Source: Thermoactinomyces mirandus
GTDB taxonomy: Bacteria; Bacillota; Bacilli; Thermoactinomycetales; Thermoactinomycetaceae
NCBI RefSeq assembly: GCF_013868055.1
Contig: NZ_JACEOL010000062.1
Coordinates: 1 to 47,906 of the forward strand
Length of the DNA: 47,906 bases
Direction: 5' to 3'
In this document: one piece after another, positions 8,032 through 15,860 of the stretch
Position numbering within the stretch: the first letter of the stretch is position 1
How the letters are laid out: each line of letters starts with the position of its first letter
Notes under the pieces: model-generated
What the model saw: only the letters and a program-made list of their open reading frames with translations
Told to the model about the DNA's origin: nothing
The model's database searches: none
Program-made: the position numbers and the translations under genes

Positions 8032-9297
8032 TTATGCATTTTCTTGCTCCATAGCAAGCATTTTTTTGTCATATAGTTTTAAGAATGGTAGATAGATAAC
8101 CATCGATATAGCAATGTTTACAAAAACGAGAATAATAGAACGCCAATCTCCGCCGGTTGCCAAAAATGCGCCAATCGGTGCAGGCAATGTCCACGGTGCC
8201 TTGACAAATGTTGGTGTTACCAGTCCGATTGAAGTAGAGATATAGGCGACTGTGGCTGTTACTAATGGTGTAATTATAAACGGTATTATTAAAATTGGGT
8301 TTAAAACGATCGGCAGACCAAAAATAACCGGTTCATTAATATTAAAGATGCTTGGTGTAATAACCGTCTTGCCAAGGTTTTTCAAGTATTTTGATCTTGC
8401 AAAAATCAACATTACAATAACAAGACCCAGAGTGGCACCAGAACCACCGATCCATATAAACCATTGGTATAAAGGTTCAGGAGCAATATGAGGAAGCTTG
8501 CTTGCACCTGAAGCTACAGCCTCGCCATTTTTCAACAAGTAAACTTCCCATAAAGGACGGGCCACAGAACCAACAACCGACACACCGTGAATACCGAAAG
8601 ACCAGAAGAAAGTAATTAAAAATACAGGCACCAATACTCCGAATAAACTGTCTCCGGCTGTAACAAGTGGTGTTACCAGTTTTTCAACAAGAGCATGTAA
8701 ATTTATTCCCATTATTACAGTAATAATGGTCATTAAAATCATTACAATTGCAACAGGGATAAGCGCTTCAAAAGATCTGCTGACAGAGGCAGGTACTGCA
8801 TCAGGAAGTGTGATCGTGATTTCTTTTTGCTTACAAATCCTGAATATTTCTACAGAAAGGATGGATACAATTATTGCCACAAAAAGTCCATTCCCGCCAA
8901 GATACTGCATTGGCAGCACAAAACCCAATTCTTCAATAACAGATGGAGTAATTGTCAACAGTAAGGATGCTACTGCTATTTGAGCACCTGATAAGGGGTC
9001 AACCTTATAAGATTGTGCCAGATTATATCCAATACCAAACGCGACATACAAGGACATAATAAACATTGTCATCCGGTAAGGAATAAGTATTTCAGCCGCA
9101 TGGTCAACAGCCCATTGAGTAATCATCCATGTTTCAGGCAAAGGTGGAAATGCAATGATTAAAAAAAATGAACCTACGATGATAAAGGGCAAGGAGGAAA
9201 TAACACCATCACGAATTGCCAATAGATGTCGTTGTTCGGCTAATCTGGCCATTGGATCGGTTACTTTCTTCTCCAGGAATTCGGTGAATTTCTTCAT
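8032..9297 (-). CDS. PTS Lac-family (lactose/cellobiose/chitobiose) transporter subunit IIC
   Basis: A 421-residue polytopic membrane protein with about ten helices. The IIC signature stretches are present: SFGIHGVS, the substrate-loop region PEPLYQWFIWIGG, and NINEPVIFGLPIVLNP, whose Glu is the substrate-binding residue in this family. It forms the channel of the phosphotransferase system and takes up a beta-linked disaccharide while IIB phosphorylates it. GAGGGA precedes ATG 9297 (a TTG directly before it is also possible). The IIB gene lies 26 bp upstream. Confidence 0.93.
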   Translation of the reverse strand: MKKFTEFLEKKVTDPMARLAEQRHLLAIRDGVISSLPFIIVGSFFLIIAFPPLPETWMITQWAVDHAAEILIPYRMTMFIMSLYVAFGIGYNLAQSYKVDPLSGAQIAVASLLLTITPSVIEELGFVLPMQYLGGNGLFVAIIVSILSVEIFRICKQKEITITLPDAVPASVSRSFEALIPVAIVMILMTIITVIMGINLHALVEKLVTPLVTAGDSLFGVLVPVFLITFFWSFGIHGVSVVGSVARPLWEVYLLKNGEAVASGASKLPHIAPEPLYQWFIWIGGSGATLGLVIVMLIFARSKYLKNLGKTVITPSIFNINEPVIFGLPIVLNPILIIPFIITPLVTATVAYISTSIGLVTPTFVKAPWTLPAPIGAFLATGGDWRSIILVFVNIAISMVIYLPFLKLYDKKMLAMEQENA

Positions 9298-9323
9298 CAA
9301 AGTTAATCCCTCTCATTTCTATG

Positions 9324-9629
9324 TTATTTGATTAATTCCTTTAGTGTTTTGAATAATTCTGGACCGCCTAATGGGGTATAGGCTTGCGGTGGGATCGGGC
9401 CGCATGGTGTACCAAATTCATCCGCCACTTTTTTAATATTGTCAAAACGATGTTTGATTTGCGGCGCAACCATAACTACATCCCATTTATTCTCAAGCTC
9501 TGACACAACTTCACTAGACCCTACAGCTTTCACTTCAAGATCTTGACTATGCTTTTCTGCTTCCTTTTTAAGGGCATTAACAACAATTGCACTGGACATG
9601 CCGCCAGAACATACAAATAAAACTTTCAT
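9324..9629 (-). CDS. PTS Lac-family subunit IIB
   Basis: A 101-residue cytoplasmic phosphocarrier. The phosphorylated Cys is Cys7 in LFVCSGGMSS, the phosphate-binding loop of lactose/cellobiose IIB proteins. It passes phosphate from IIA to the incoming sugar at IIC. First gene of the minus-strand operon, with AGGAGG before ATG 9629 and a strong promoter at 9676-9704. Confidence 0.95.
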   Translation of the reverse strand: MKVLFVCSGGMSSAIVVNALKKEAEKHSQDLEVKAVGSSEVVSELENKWDVVMVAPQIKHRFDNIKKVADEFGTPCGPIPPQAYTPLGGPELFKTLKELIK

Positions 9630-9655
9630 GGTATTGCCTCCTTCGTTTTATTTTG

Positions 9656-9669
9656 TGAAAAGGCTTTCA
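9656..9669. promoter_or_regulatory. Probable cre site (CcpA operator)
   Basis: TGAAAAGGCTTTCA agrees with the cre consensus TGWAANCGNTWNCA at every fixed position except the central C. It begins 6 bp downstream of the -10 of the minus-strand promoter, so bound CcpA would block the IIB-IIC-GH4 operon at its start site. Catabolite repression is inferred. Confidence 0.6.
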
Positions 9670-9675
9670 TGAAAT

Positions 9676-9704
9676 ATTATAAGTTATTCGAAATATAAGT
9701 TCAA
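9676..9704 (-). promoter_or_regulatory. Sigma-A promoter of the PTS IIB operon
   Basis: Reading minus: TTGAAC (9704-9699), 17-bp spacer, then a perfect TATAAT (9681-9676). Transcription should start near 9669, inside the cre-like site. Confidence 0.75.
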
Positions 9705-9728
9705 TATATTAACCAAAAATACTAAAAT
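9700..9728 (+). promoter_or_regulatory. Possible promoter of the PTS IIA operon
   Basis: TTCAAT (9700-9705), 17 bp, TAAAAT (9723-9728) upstream of the IIA gene. The -35 would lie on the same bases as the -35 of the divergent promoter, so the two would compete for polymerase. The -35 match is weak. Confidence 0.35.
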
Positions 9729-9786
9729 CTGATTTCGATTTGTGATATCTTTAACTTACAAATAAAGTTTGGGAGGGATTAAAGTA

Positions 9787-10125
9787 ATGGATGCGGAAAT
9801 GGAAATTTTCAATATTATTTCTAATGGTGGGGATGCAAAGGCAATTGCTTATGAAGCACTTGAATTAGCGCATAAGGGAAGGTTCGACCAAGCTGGAAAG
9901 AAAATGGAAGAAGCAAACAAAATCTTGACAAAAGCACATAATACACAGACTAAACTAATTCAAAAAGAAATCAATGGAGAAAAAACAGAAATGTCTTTGT
10001 TAATGGTTCATGCACAGGATCACTTAATGTCAGCTATTAGTGAGATATCGTTAATTGAGCAAATGATAAAAATACTGAGAAGAGTAGTTGAATCAGAAGA
10101 AAATACAAGAGGGGAGAAAGTATGA
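9787..10125 (+). CDS. PTS Lac-family subunit IIA
   Basis: A 112-residue all-helical IIA protein of the lactose/cellobiose class. The phosphorylated His is His75 in LLMVHAQDHLM. It takes phosphate from HPr and hands it to the IIB protein encoded divergently at 9324-9629. GGGAGGG at 9771-9777 fits ATG 9787 better than the in-frame ATG at 9769. The stop overlaps the start of the next gene (ATGA). Confidence 0.93.
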   Translation: MDAEMEIFNIISNGGDAKAIAYEALELAHKGRFDQAGKKMEEANKILTKAHNTQTKLIQKEINGEKTEMSLLMVHAQDHLMSAISEISLIEQMIKILRRVVESEENTRGEKV

Positions 10126-11216
10126 TTATGCGAAATTTGGGGATATCTGTTTACCCAAACTATTCAACAGTAAAAGATGATAAAAAGTATATCAAACTGG
10201 CAAATAAATATGGATTCAGGCGTGTATTTACATGTTTGCTATCTGTTGAGGGAAACACAGATCAAATCTTGATGAATTTTAAGGGAACAATTGGTTATGC
10301 GAAACAACTGGGTATGGAAGTAATCTGTGATATCAATCCAAGAGTACTCAGGAAGTTGGGCATTTTATATGATGATTTATCTTTTTTTCATGATCTGGGG
10401 GTGGATGGTATTCGTTTGGACCTTGGTTTTACCGGAAATGAAGAATCCATGATGACTTTTAATCCGTATGGATTAACTATAGAAATCAATATGAGTAATT
10501 CAACGAAATACCTTGAAAATATTTTAAGTTTCCAACCCAATCGTAATAAACTAACCGGTTGTCACAATTTTTATCCGCATCGATATTCTGGATTGTCATA
10601 TGATTTCTTTGTAGAGTGCAGTAAAAAATTCAAGAAACATGGATTGAGAACTGCTGCTTTTGTATCTTCAAATGCTGCCACATTTGGACCATGGCCAGTT
10701 GTAGAAGGACTGCCTACGTTAGAAATGCATCGCGAATTACCGATTGATGTTCAGGCAAAACACATGTTTGCTACAGGGTTGGTCGATGATGTCATTATTG
10801 GTAATGCTTATGCATCTGAAGAGGAAATCAGGCTGCTAAGTGAAATTAACAGAAATAAAGTAACATTTAACATTGAAGTTTTTGACACAACAAGCGATTT
10901 GGAAAGAAAAATCATTTTTGATGAACTGCATTTTTATCGGGGTGACGTATCTGACTATATGATTCGTTCTACACAAAGCCGTGTTAAATACAGAAATAAG
11001 TCTTTTCCGCCACACAATACGATCGATATAAAAAGAGGTGACATTATTATTGACAATGATTTGTACAAACAATATGCCGGGGAATTACAAATTGCCTTAA
11101 AGGATATGAAGAATTCCGGAAAAACAAATGTTGCAGGCAGAATACGGGAAGAGGAAATATTTCTGATTGATTGTCTGAAGCCATGGGATAAATTTGCTTT
11201 TTCCGAGTGGAGGTAG
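10122..11216 (+). CDS. MupG-like 6-phospho-N-acetylmuramidase family protein (DUF871, GH170)
   Basis: A 364-residue TIM-barrel protein of the DUF871/MupG family. Conserved blocks seen: LGISVYPNYS at the N-terminus, GVDGIRLDLGF, NMSNSTKY, GCHNFYPHRYSGLS, and a C-terminal cyclophilin-like domain (from about residue 245; KRGDIIIDND near 305). Characterised MupG enzymes of Staphylococcus and Bacillus cleave MurNAc-6-phosphate-GlcNAc after PTS uptake during cell-wall recycling. Here it is coupled to a Lac-type IIA by a 4-bp overlap and followed by a sugar kinase. No MurQ etherase or MurP transporter is in the window, so the true substrate may differ. Confidence 0.82.
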   Translation: MIMRNLGISVYPNYSTVKDDKKYIKLANKYGFRRVFTCLLSVEGNTDQILMNFKGTIGYAKQLGMEVICDINPRVLRKLGILYDDLSFFHDLGVDGIRLDLGFTGNEESMMTFNPYGLTIEINMSNSTKYLENILSFQPNRNKLTGCHNFYPHRYSGLSYDFFVECSKKFKKHGLRTAAFVSSNAATFGPWPVVEGLPTLEMHRELPIDVQAKHMFATGLVDDVIIGNAYASEEEIRLLSEINRNKVTFNIEVFDTTSDLERKIIFDELHFYRGDVSDYMIRSTQSRVKYRNKSFPPHNTIDIKRGDIIIDNDLYKQYAGELQIALKDMKNSGKTNVAGRIREEEIFLIDCLKPWDKFAFSEWR

Positions 11217-11224
11217 GTTTGCAA

Positions 11225-12127
11225 ATGTATCATATTGGTGTTGATGCTGGCGGCACAAAAACTTATGCAGCGATTATGGATCATGATAAAAATATACTTT
11301 TTTCGATAAAAAAGGGTCCGGGTAATATGGCAATAAATGCGGAAAAAGCAAGCAATAATATTACAGATGCAATAAAAGCCTGTATAAATAGCAAGTATGG
11401 GGGAGTTAGTCAATTTATTGTTTTGGGAATTGCAGGAATCGAAAAAGGCAATTCCAAATGGCAACTCAAACAGTACTTGGAGAAAAAATTCAAATTACCG
11501 GCCTTGGTCTTAAATGATGCGGAACTTGCCTTTTACTCTGTTTTGGGGAATCAAAACGGGATATTGGCAATAGCAGGAACAGGATCGATCTTTCTTGGCA
11601 AGAACAATTCCTCAATTAAAGTAATTGGTGGTTGGGGTCATCTGCTGGGGGATGAAGGAAGTGCGTATCATTTAGGTATTCAGGCCTTGAAAATATTAAT
11701 TAAGGAAATTGATCAAGAAAGTGTTCAAACAGAATTTGCAAAAACCTTGGCTAATGAATATAACATACTTGAGGCTTCCAGGTTGAAAGAATTTGTTTAT
11801 TCCTCTTCCAAAGCGGACATTGCGCATATTTCATTGCTGATTCATCGTCTTGCTCAAACTGGCAATAAACATGCATTAAATCTTTTGGAAAATGCTGGCT
11901 GTGAATTGGCCAAGCAGGCTTTCCAACTTGTTAAGAAACTTGAATTTAAATCATCAATAAAAATTGGTTTGAAAGGTAGTTTGTTGGAGAAAAATGAGAT
12001 TGTTCGGGAATATTTTAAAATGAAATTAAAAGAATACTCGGCTGATATTTCATTTCTATTGAATAATGACCCAGTGGTGATTGGAGCCCTGGACGCATGG
12101 AAGAGTAACATGCCCGAATGTGAGTGA
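11225..12127 (+). CDS. BadF/BadG-family sugar kinase (N-acetylglucosamine/MurNAc kinase-like)
   Basis: A 300-residue kinase of the ASKHA fold. The phosphate-1 motif GVDAGGTKT is at residues 5-13, the adenosine/phosphate-2 motif GILAIAGTGS near residues 113-122, and GGWGHLLGDEGSAYHLG follows, as in GlcNAc kinase and MurK proteins. GGAGGTAGG lies before ATG 11225. It directly follows the MupG-like gene (8 bp gap), so a likely job is to phosphorylate the free amino sugar released when the imported 6-phospho-disaccharide is cut. Last gene before a strong terminator. Confidence 0.82.
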   Translation: MYHIGVDAGGTKTYAAIMDHDKNILFSIKKGPGNMAINAEKASNNITDAIKACINSKYGGVSQFIVLGIAGIEKGNSKWQLKQYLEKKFKLPALVLNDAELAFYSVLGNQNGILAIAGTGSIFLGKNNSSIKVIGGWGHLLGDEGSAYHLGIQALKILIKEIDQESVQTEFAKTLANEYNILEASRLKEFVYSSSKADIAHISLLIHRLAQTGNKHALNLLENAGCELAKQAFQLVKKLEFKSSIKIGLKGSLLEKNEIVREYFKMKLKEYSADISFLLNNDPVVIGALDAWKSNMPECE

Positions 12128-12131
12128 CTTC

Positions 12132-12156
12132 AATTAGATTGACAAACAAAGCGGAT
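12132..12156 (+). repeat. Second copy of the 25-bp sequence found at 5066-5090
   Basis: Matches 5066-5090 at 23 of 25 bases and runs into the left arm of the terminator at 12147. Confidence 0.5.
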
Positions 12157-12180
12157 CCCCGTTCACGGGGATCCGCTTTG
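12147..12180. terminator. Bidirectional terminator between convergent operons
   Basis: CAAAGCGGATCCCCG pairs perfectly over 15 bp with CGGGGATCCGCTTTG around a TTCA loop. On plus it is followed within a few bases by ATTTTTT. It separates the kinase gene (plus) from the ABC operon (minus), whose permease stop lies 9 bp further on. Confidence 0.9.
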
Positions 12181-12188
12181 GACATTTT

Positions 12189-12848
12189 TTATACCTTAAC
12201 CGCCATTCTTTTTGTTATCTGGCGAATAAAGATTAAAATGGTCGCAGTTAAAGCAAGCAATCCTGTAAAGGCTATGGCGGGTTGGCTTTTGAGAAGCGTT
12301 TCCGTGAGAATTATAGATAAAATCGCAAAAGCAACGAATGCAAATCCAATGATCCATCCGAATCGGTAGTACCCGATCCCAATCAGATATCCAATCAAGT
12401 AAAAAATGAATATATTCATGTTGTAATAAACCGGTTGTAAAAATCCATGGTTGTCAAATAAAGGACTTGTCATCGGGTAATCGATGATCCTGTCCAGAAT
12501 CATAAATTGCAAGCCTGTTAATATTACTCCGATGATAATAATTGTAATGGAAAGTCCAATGGCAGCCAGGGATGAACCAATAAAATAATCCCGTCTGGTT
12601 ACACCCTGGGTGACATAAAAAGTCAGAAAACCATAAGAAAAAATTCCGATGATAAGCATATATATTTTTGCCGATCCATAGAGAAATGGTAAGAAGTTTC
12701 TTAAGGTACTTTCAATATTCAAAGGCGAAATGACCAATATGATATGTGCAATTTGTGCAACCAATATAAAAACCATGAACCAGAGTGTCCATTTCATTTG
12801 TTCTGTATACATGTCAATGGCAACTTTCGAAAACGATGTAGGTCTCAA
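12189..12848 (-). CDS. ABC transporter membrane subunit of a YtrA-type operon
   Basis: A 219-residue membrane protein with about six helices and no soluble domain. TTG 12848 has GAGGAGG just upstream, and the gap to the ATPase gene is 1 bp. It is the obvious membrane partner of the ATPase at 12850-13722 and the GntR repressor at 13719-14105. Such GntR-regulated ABC systems often respond to cell-envelope stress or to cell-wall antibiotics. The substrate is unknown. Confidence 0.75.
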   Translation of the reverse strand: MRPTSFSKVAIDMYTEQMKWTLWFMVFILVAQIAHIILVISPLNIESTLRNFLPFLYGSAKIYMLIIGIFSYGFLTFYVTQGVTRRDYFIGSSLAAIGLSITIIIIGVILTGLQFMILDRIIDYPMTSPLFDNHGFLQPVYYNMNIFIFYLIGYLIGIGYYRFGWIIGFAFVAFAILSIILTETLLKSQPAIAFTGLLALTATILIFIRQITKRMAVKV

Positions 12849-12849
12849 G

Positions 12850-13722
12850 TTAATCCTCCTCGCTTGTTAAATAAATAAACAAATCCTGCAGGGAAACTTG
12901 GCCGATTTCCAATCCTATCCGCTGTCCTTCCAGCCGCATTTCTTCACTTAGATCCCCGTAAACCATCACAGACTTGGTATTTCCCAATTCCTTTTCATTC
13001 AGTTTCTGCATTCCTTTGACAAAGGTGTCGACAGAATTGCTGTCTCCGGTAATGGAAAAACCGCTTGAAACCAGATCTTCGTAATTTTTATGAAGCACAA
13101 GGTCACCTTTGTCTATAATGAGAACTTCATCAAACAGATAGTCCATTTCTGAAACCAGATGGGTTGACAGAATCATGGTTCGCGGCTGTCTGGACTGTTC
13201 TTCCAGTAACTCCTTGTAAAAGATCTCCCTGTTGGGGGCATCCATTCCCAGATATGCTTCATCAAAAATGATGACAGGCGTTCGGCTTGCGAGCCCAATC
13301 GTCACATTCATTGCTGATTGCATCCCTTTGGAAAGCTTGTTGACCGGTTTATTCAAGGGGAGTTTAAATCGATCGACTAACTGTCTTGCATAGTCCATAT
13401 CAAAATTTAGCCGGTATCTTTCTGCAAATTTCAGCATGACTGAGACTTTATTCCATTCATCTTTGTAATCTTTATCGTAGATAAAAGAAGCATGCTGCAT
13501 GATATCCGCGTTTTCAAAGGGTGTTTCTCCTCCAATTTTAATATTGCCTGCTGTTGGTTGGCGGAAAGAGGCCAATAATGAAAGAAGGGAGGTTTTTCCG
13601 GCACCATTTCGGCCAAGAAGTCCGTAAATTTGTCCGCCTTTCAACTTGAATGAAATATTGTTTAGTGCCGCAAAATCTTTGTATTTTAAGGAGACATTGT
13701 TTACTTCTATATCAAATATCAC
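12850..13722 (-). CDS. ABC transporter ATP-binding protein (YtrB-like class)
   Basis: A 290-residue ATPase: Walker A GRNGAGKTS (residues 37-45), signature LSKGMQ (130-135), Walker B VIIFDEA (150-156), D-loop GMDAP and switch His in LSTHLVSEMD. The LSKGMQ signature instead of LSGGQ is typical of the GntR-linked, YtrB-like export group. GTG 13722 overlaps the GntR stop by 4 bp, so the two are co-translated. Confidence 0.9.
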   Translation of the reverse strand: MIFDIEVNNVSLKYKDFAALNNISFKLKGGQIYGLLGRNGAGKTSLLSLLASFRQPTAGNIKIGGETPFENADIMQHASFIYDKDYKDEWNKVSVMLKFAERYRLNFDMDYARQLVDRFKLPLNKPVNKLSKGMQSAMNVTIGLASRTPVIIFDEAYLGMDAPNREIFYKELLEEQSRQPRTMILSTHLVSEMDYLFDEVLIIDKGDLVLHKNYEDLVSSGFSITGDSNSVDTFVKGMQKLNEKELGNTKSVMVYGDLSEEMRLEGQRIGLEIGQVSLQDLFIYLTSEED

Positions 13723-14105
13723 TCGTCATCACTTCCTTTAATCTTTTTTATCAGTTCAAACACCTCATTTTGTGAGATTCCCAGTTTGCCTGCTTCCAGC
13801 ACCAGGGGAACCACATAATCATCAACAAATGCATCTTTTCGCTTCCGGATCAGTTTTTCTTTCGCCCCTTTGGCCACAAACATGCCTATTCCCCGTTTCT
13901 TGTAAAGAATCCCTTCATCAACCAATTGATTTATGCCTTTTGACACGGTAACATGGTTAATTTTATAGAAATTGACCAACTGATTGGTTGAAGGTGCCTG
14001 TTCCCCCTCTTGTAACTGCTCGTTTACTATCTGATCTTCTATTTTTTCCCGGACTTGTATAAAAATCGGCTTCTTGTTATCAAAGAGCCTGCTCAGTGTA
14101 ATCAC
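13719..14105 (-). CDS. GntR-family regulator, YtrA subfamily
   Basis: A 128-residue protein with the winged helix of GntR (FIQVREKIEDQIVNEQL, then PSTNQLVNFYKINHVTVSKG) and only a short C-terminal dimerisation region, the hallmark of the YtrA subfamily. It should repress its own operon, releasing it on envelope stress. The start is uncertain: GTG 14105 directly abuts the AAAGGGGGG site, and a CTG nine bases further in would be better spaced. Confidence 0.88.
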   Translation of the reverse strand: MITLSRLFDNKKPIFIQVREKIEDQIVNEQLQEGEQAPSTNQLVNFYKINHVTVSKGINQLVDEGILYKKRGIGMFVAKGAKEKLIRKRKDAFVDDYVVPLVLEAGKLGISQNEVFELIKKIKGSDDE

Positions 14106-14143
14106 CCCCCTTTGCCAGTATACTTATATCGTTTTATTGTTAT

Positions 14144-14165
14144 ATACTTGTATATATAAGTGTAT
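14144..14165. promoter_or_regulatory. Candidate YtrA-type operator upstream of the GntR gene
   Basis: ATACTT is followed by GTATATAT, AAGT, G and TAT, an almost perfect 22-bp dyad about 40 bp upstream of the GntR start. A second short palindrome (AGTATACT) lies at 14118-14125. Position and symmetry fit autorepression; binding is inferred. Confidence 0.5.
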
Positions 14166-14333
14166 TGCAAGAGATGCATCCTGTCAAATTAAATTTTTTT
14201 ATCTGTTGCATTCAACAGTGGTTTTGGAACAAAGGAAAACTGATATCAATCATTTGAGTGGTGGGGAGCAGAATGAGAAGGTCCATGGGGAGTCTGAACA
14301 GCGATTGTTTTTTACTTCTGTTTGCTATTAAAA

Positions 14334-14371
14334 GCAAAAAAGCCATTGACGGAAATCAACAGCTTTTTTGC
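14334..14371. terminator. Terminator of the secreted-protein gene
   Basis: GCAAAAAAGC pairs with GCTTTTTTGC across an 18-nt loop. It lies 22 bp beyond the stop of the minus-strand gene at 14394. Confidence 0.65.
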
Positions 14372-14393
14372 GGGGGAAAGCCGAGTGCTTATT

Positions 14394-14852
14394 TTAATGG
14401 TACCGAAACCAAACGGTCCAGCCGTCTTTGGTTTTAGCTACAAAAATCTGGCCTTGTGACAGGCTGGCGCTCGGAAGGAACTGCGGAAAGAAAAGTTCAA
14501 CCAGGAATGATCTGTTTGCTGTCCGTTTGCCGCATTGATGAATGGCTATATTGGAATAAGGGGACGATTTGGGATCTTTCAGGGAAATAATTCTTTTTAC
14601 TTCCCATTCCTTATAACGGGGATCTTCTCCATATGCTTCCCGGATCAATTCCGGCAAAGCAGCCTGAATTTCATTTTCCGCATTTTTGCCGGGGTAAACC
14701 AGTTTGCCTGGTTTCGGGCAATTTTCGGACTTCATTGAGGCGTTCTTTTTGACTGAATCTGAGGGAGGAAGAACAAAACCGGTTGTCACTGCAAATGAGA
14801 AAATTAACAGGATACTTAAAAGACATTTGGCTGATACTGGCATCAGCTTCAT
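14394..14852 (-). CDS. Secreted or membrane-anchored protein, unidentified
   Basis: 152 residues. The N-terminus is a signal peptide: MKLMPVSAK followed by a hydrophobic core (LLSILLIFSFAVTTGFVL) with likely cleavage around residues 24-30. The mature part is hydrophilic, with two Cys (in SENCPKPG and IHQCGKR) that could form a disulfide outside the cell, and ends TKDGWTVWFRYH. It is alone, followed by its own terminator. I do not recognise the family. Confidence 0.75.
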   Translation of the reverse strand: MKLMPVSAKCLLSILLIFSFAVTTGFVLPPSDSVKKNASMKSENCPKPGKLVYPGKNAENEIQAALPELIREAYGEDPRYKEWEVKRIISLKDPKSSPYSNIAIHQCGKRTANRSFLVELFFPQFLPSASLSQGQIFVAKTKDGWTVWFRYH

Positions 14853-15018
14853 AATTTCACTCCTCTTTGGAATGGATCGATTGGCCTGAACAGGCGGGTT
14901 TACTAAATATTATACCTTTCCAGGGGATTTTCAATTATTGGTTCTTTTACTGAGCAAAGCTTTTTCAAATTCCCTGTTGTTTATTGACTTTTGTTCAGAA
15001 GTTGTCATACACTGCAAG

Positions 15019-15034
15019 AAGTGAGCAGTCACTT
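15019..15034. promoter_or_regulatory. 16-bp inverted repeat, candidate TetR operator
   Basis: AAGTGA-GCAG-TCACTT has perfect 6-bp arms. It is 128 bp upstream of the TetR start, where a promoter for either divergent gene could lie. Confidence 0.45.
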
Positions 15035-15128
15035 TTGGAACGTTTAACAGAGAGTTATTGGGTAACTCCAATTGATTATCACGGATGAAGATCGGACGGA
15101 TCAAAAAGTGTCACTACTGACATCGTAA

Positions 15129-15143
15129 AAATAGTTACTATTT
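15129..15143. promoter_or_regulatory. 15-bp palindrome just upstream of the TetR gene
   Basis: AAATAGT-T-ACTATTT, perfect 7-bp arms around one base, ending 18 bp before the TetR start and next to its ribosome binding site. Suited to autorepression; inferred. Confidence 0.4.
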
Positions 15144-15161
15144 GATATCAAGGAGGAGAAA

Positions 15162-15860
15162 ATGTCCAAAAAAAGCTGGGATGAATGGGTATCCTATATT
15201 GCAGAGCAGTATAATCTGGATCTGAAAGAGGACAAGCAGACGCAGAAACAGAAAAAAATTCTGGAAGCGGCCATTCATGTATTCGCCAAAAAAGGCTATA
15301 GCGGCGCTTCTACGAGTGAAATTGCGGAACGGGCAGGTGTGGCTGAAGCCACCATTTTCAAACATTATCATACGAAGAAAGGGCTTCTTTTGCGCCTGGT
15401 CATTCCGGCAATTGCCAAAGTTGCCAGTCCTTACATTATTAATCCTGTGCTTCAGATCCTGGATCAGGATAAGCCAATAGAGGAACTGTTGCGTGATTTG
15501 ATTATTGACCGCAAGCAACTTTTGGAGAAAAACTGGAAAACCATCCGCGTTATTTTGGTGGAGAGTCTGTTTCATTCGGAGATTCGCGAAGCTCTGGTAG
15601 ACCATGTTGCCAAAAATATAGTAACAATCGGCTTTGATAAGATTGAAGAACTGAAAAGCAAGGGAAAATTGCGCGCTGATCTTCCCAACCACGTCCTTTT
15701 GCGGGGAATCATGTCACAAATCGGGGCTTATATGATCGCCAGGAATGTCCTTCCCGAACTGGCCCAAGGAAAAGAAGATGAGGAAATAGATGCGATTATA
15801 GATATGCTGACAAATGGAATTACCCCTGAATCGGACTCCAAATCGCCGCAGGATGAATGA
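15162..15860 (+). CDS. TetR/AcrR-family transcriptional regulator
   Basis: 232 residues. The helix-turn-helix lies at about residues 51-70 (TSEIAERAGVAEATIFKHYH), preceded by ILEAAIHVFAKKGYSGAS, both textbook TetR sequences. An unusual 28-residue extension (MSKKSWDEWVSYIAEQYNLD) comes before the DNA-binding domain. AAGGAGGAG precedes ATG 15162. The large C-terminal ligand domain is unlike its neighbours. No exporter gene lies beside it on the same strand, so its target may be its own promoter or the divergent secreted-protein gene. Confidence 0.9.
   Translation: MSKKSWDEWVSYIAEQYNLDLKEDKQTQKQKKILEAAIHVFAKKGYSGASTSEIAERAGVAEATIFKHYHTKKGLLLRLVIPAIAKVASPYIINPVLQILDQDKPIEELLRDLIIDRKQLLEKNWKTIRVILVESLFHSEIREALVDHVAKNIVTIGFDKIEELKSKGKLRADLPNHVLLRGIMSQIGAYMIARNVLPELAQGKEDEEIDAIIDMLTNGITPESDSKSPQDE

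Larger units (their letters stand above)
14853..15161. other. Intergenic region holding two palindromes upstream of the TetR gene
   Basis: No gene seen. It carries the promoter regions of the divergent secreted-protein and TetR genes and two separate inverted repeats (listed separately) that suit TetR operators. Confidence 0.6.
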
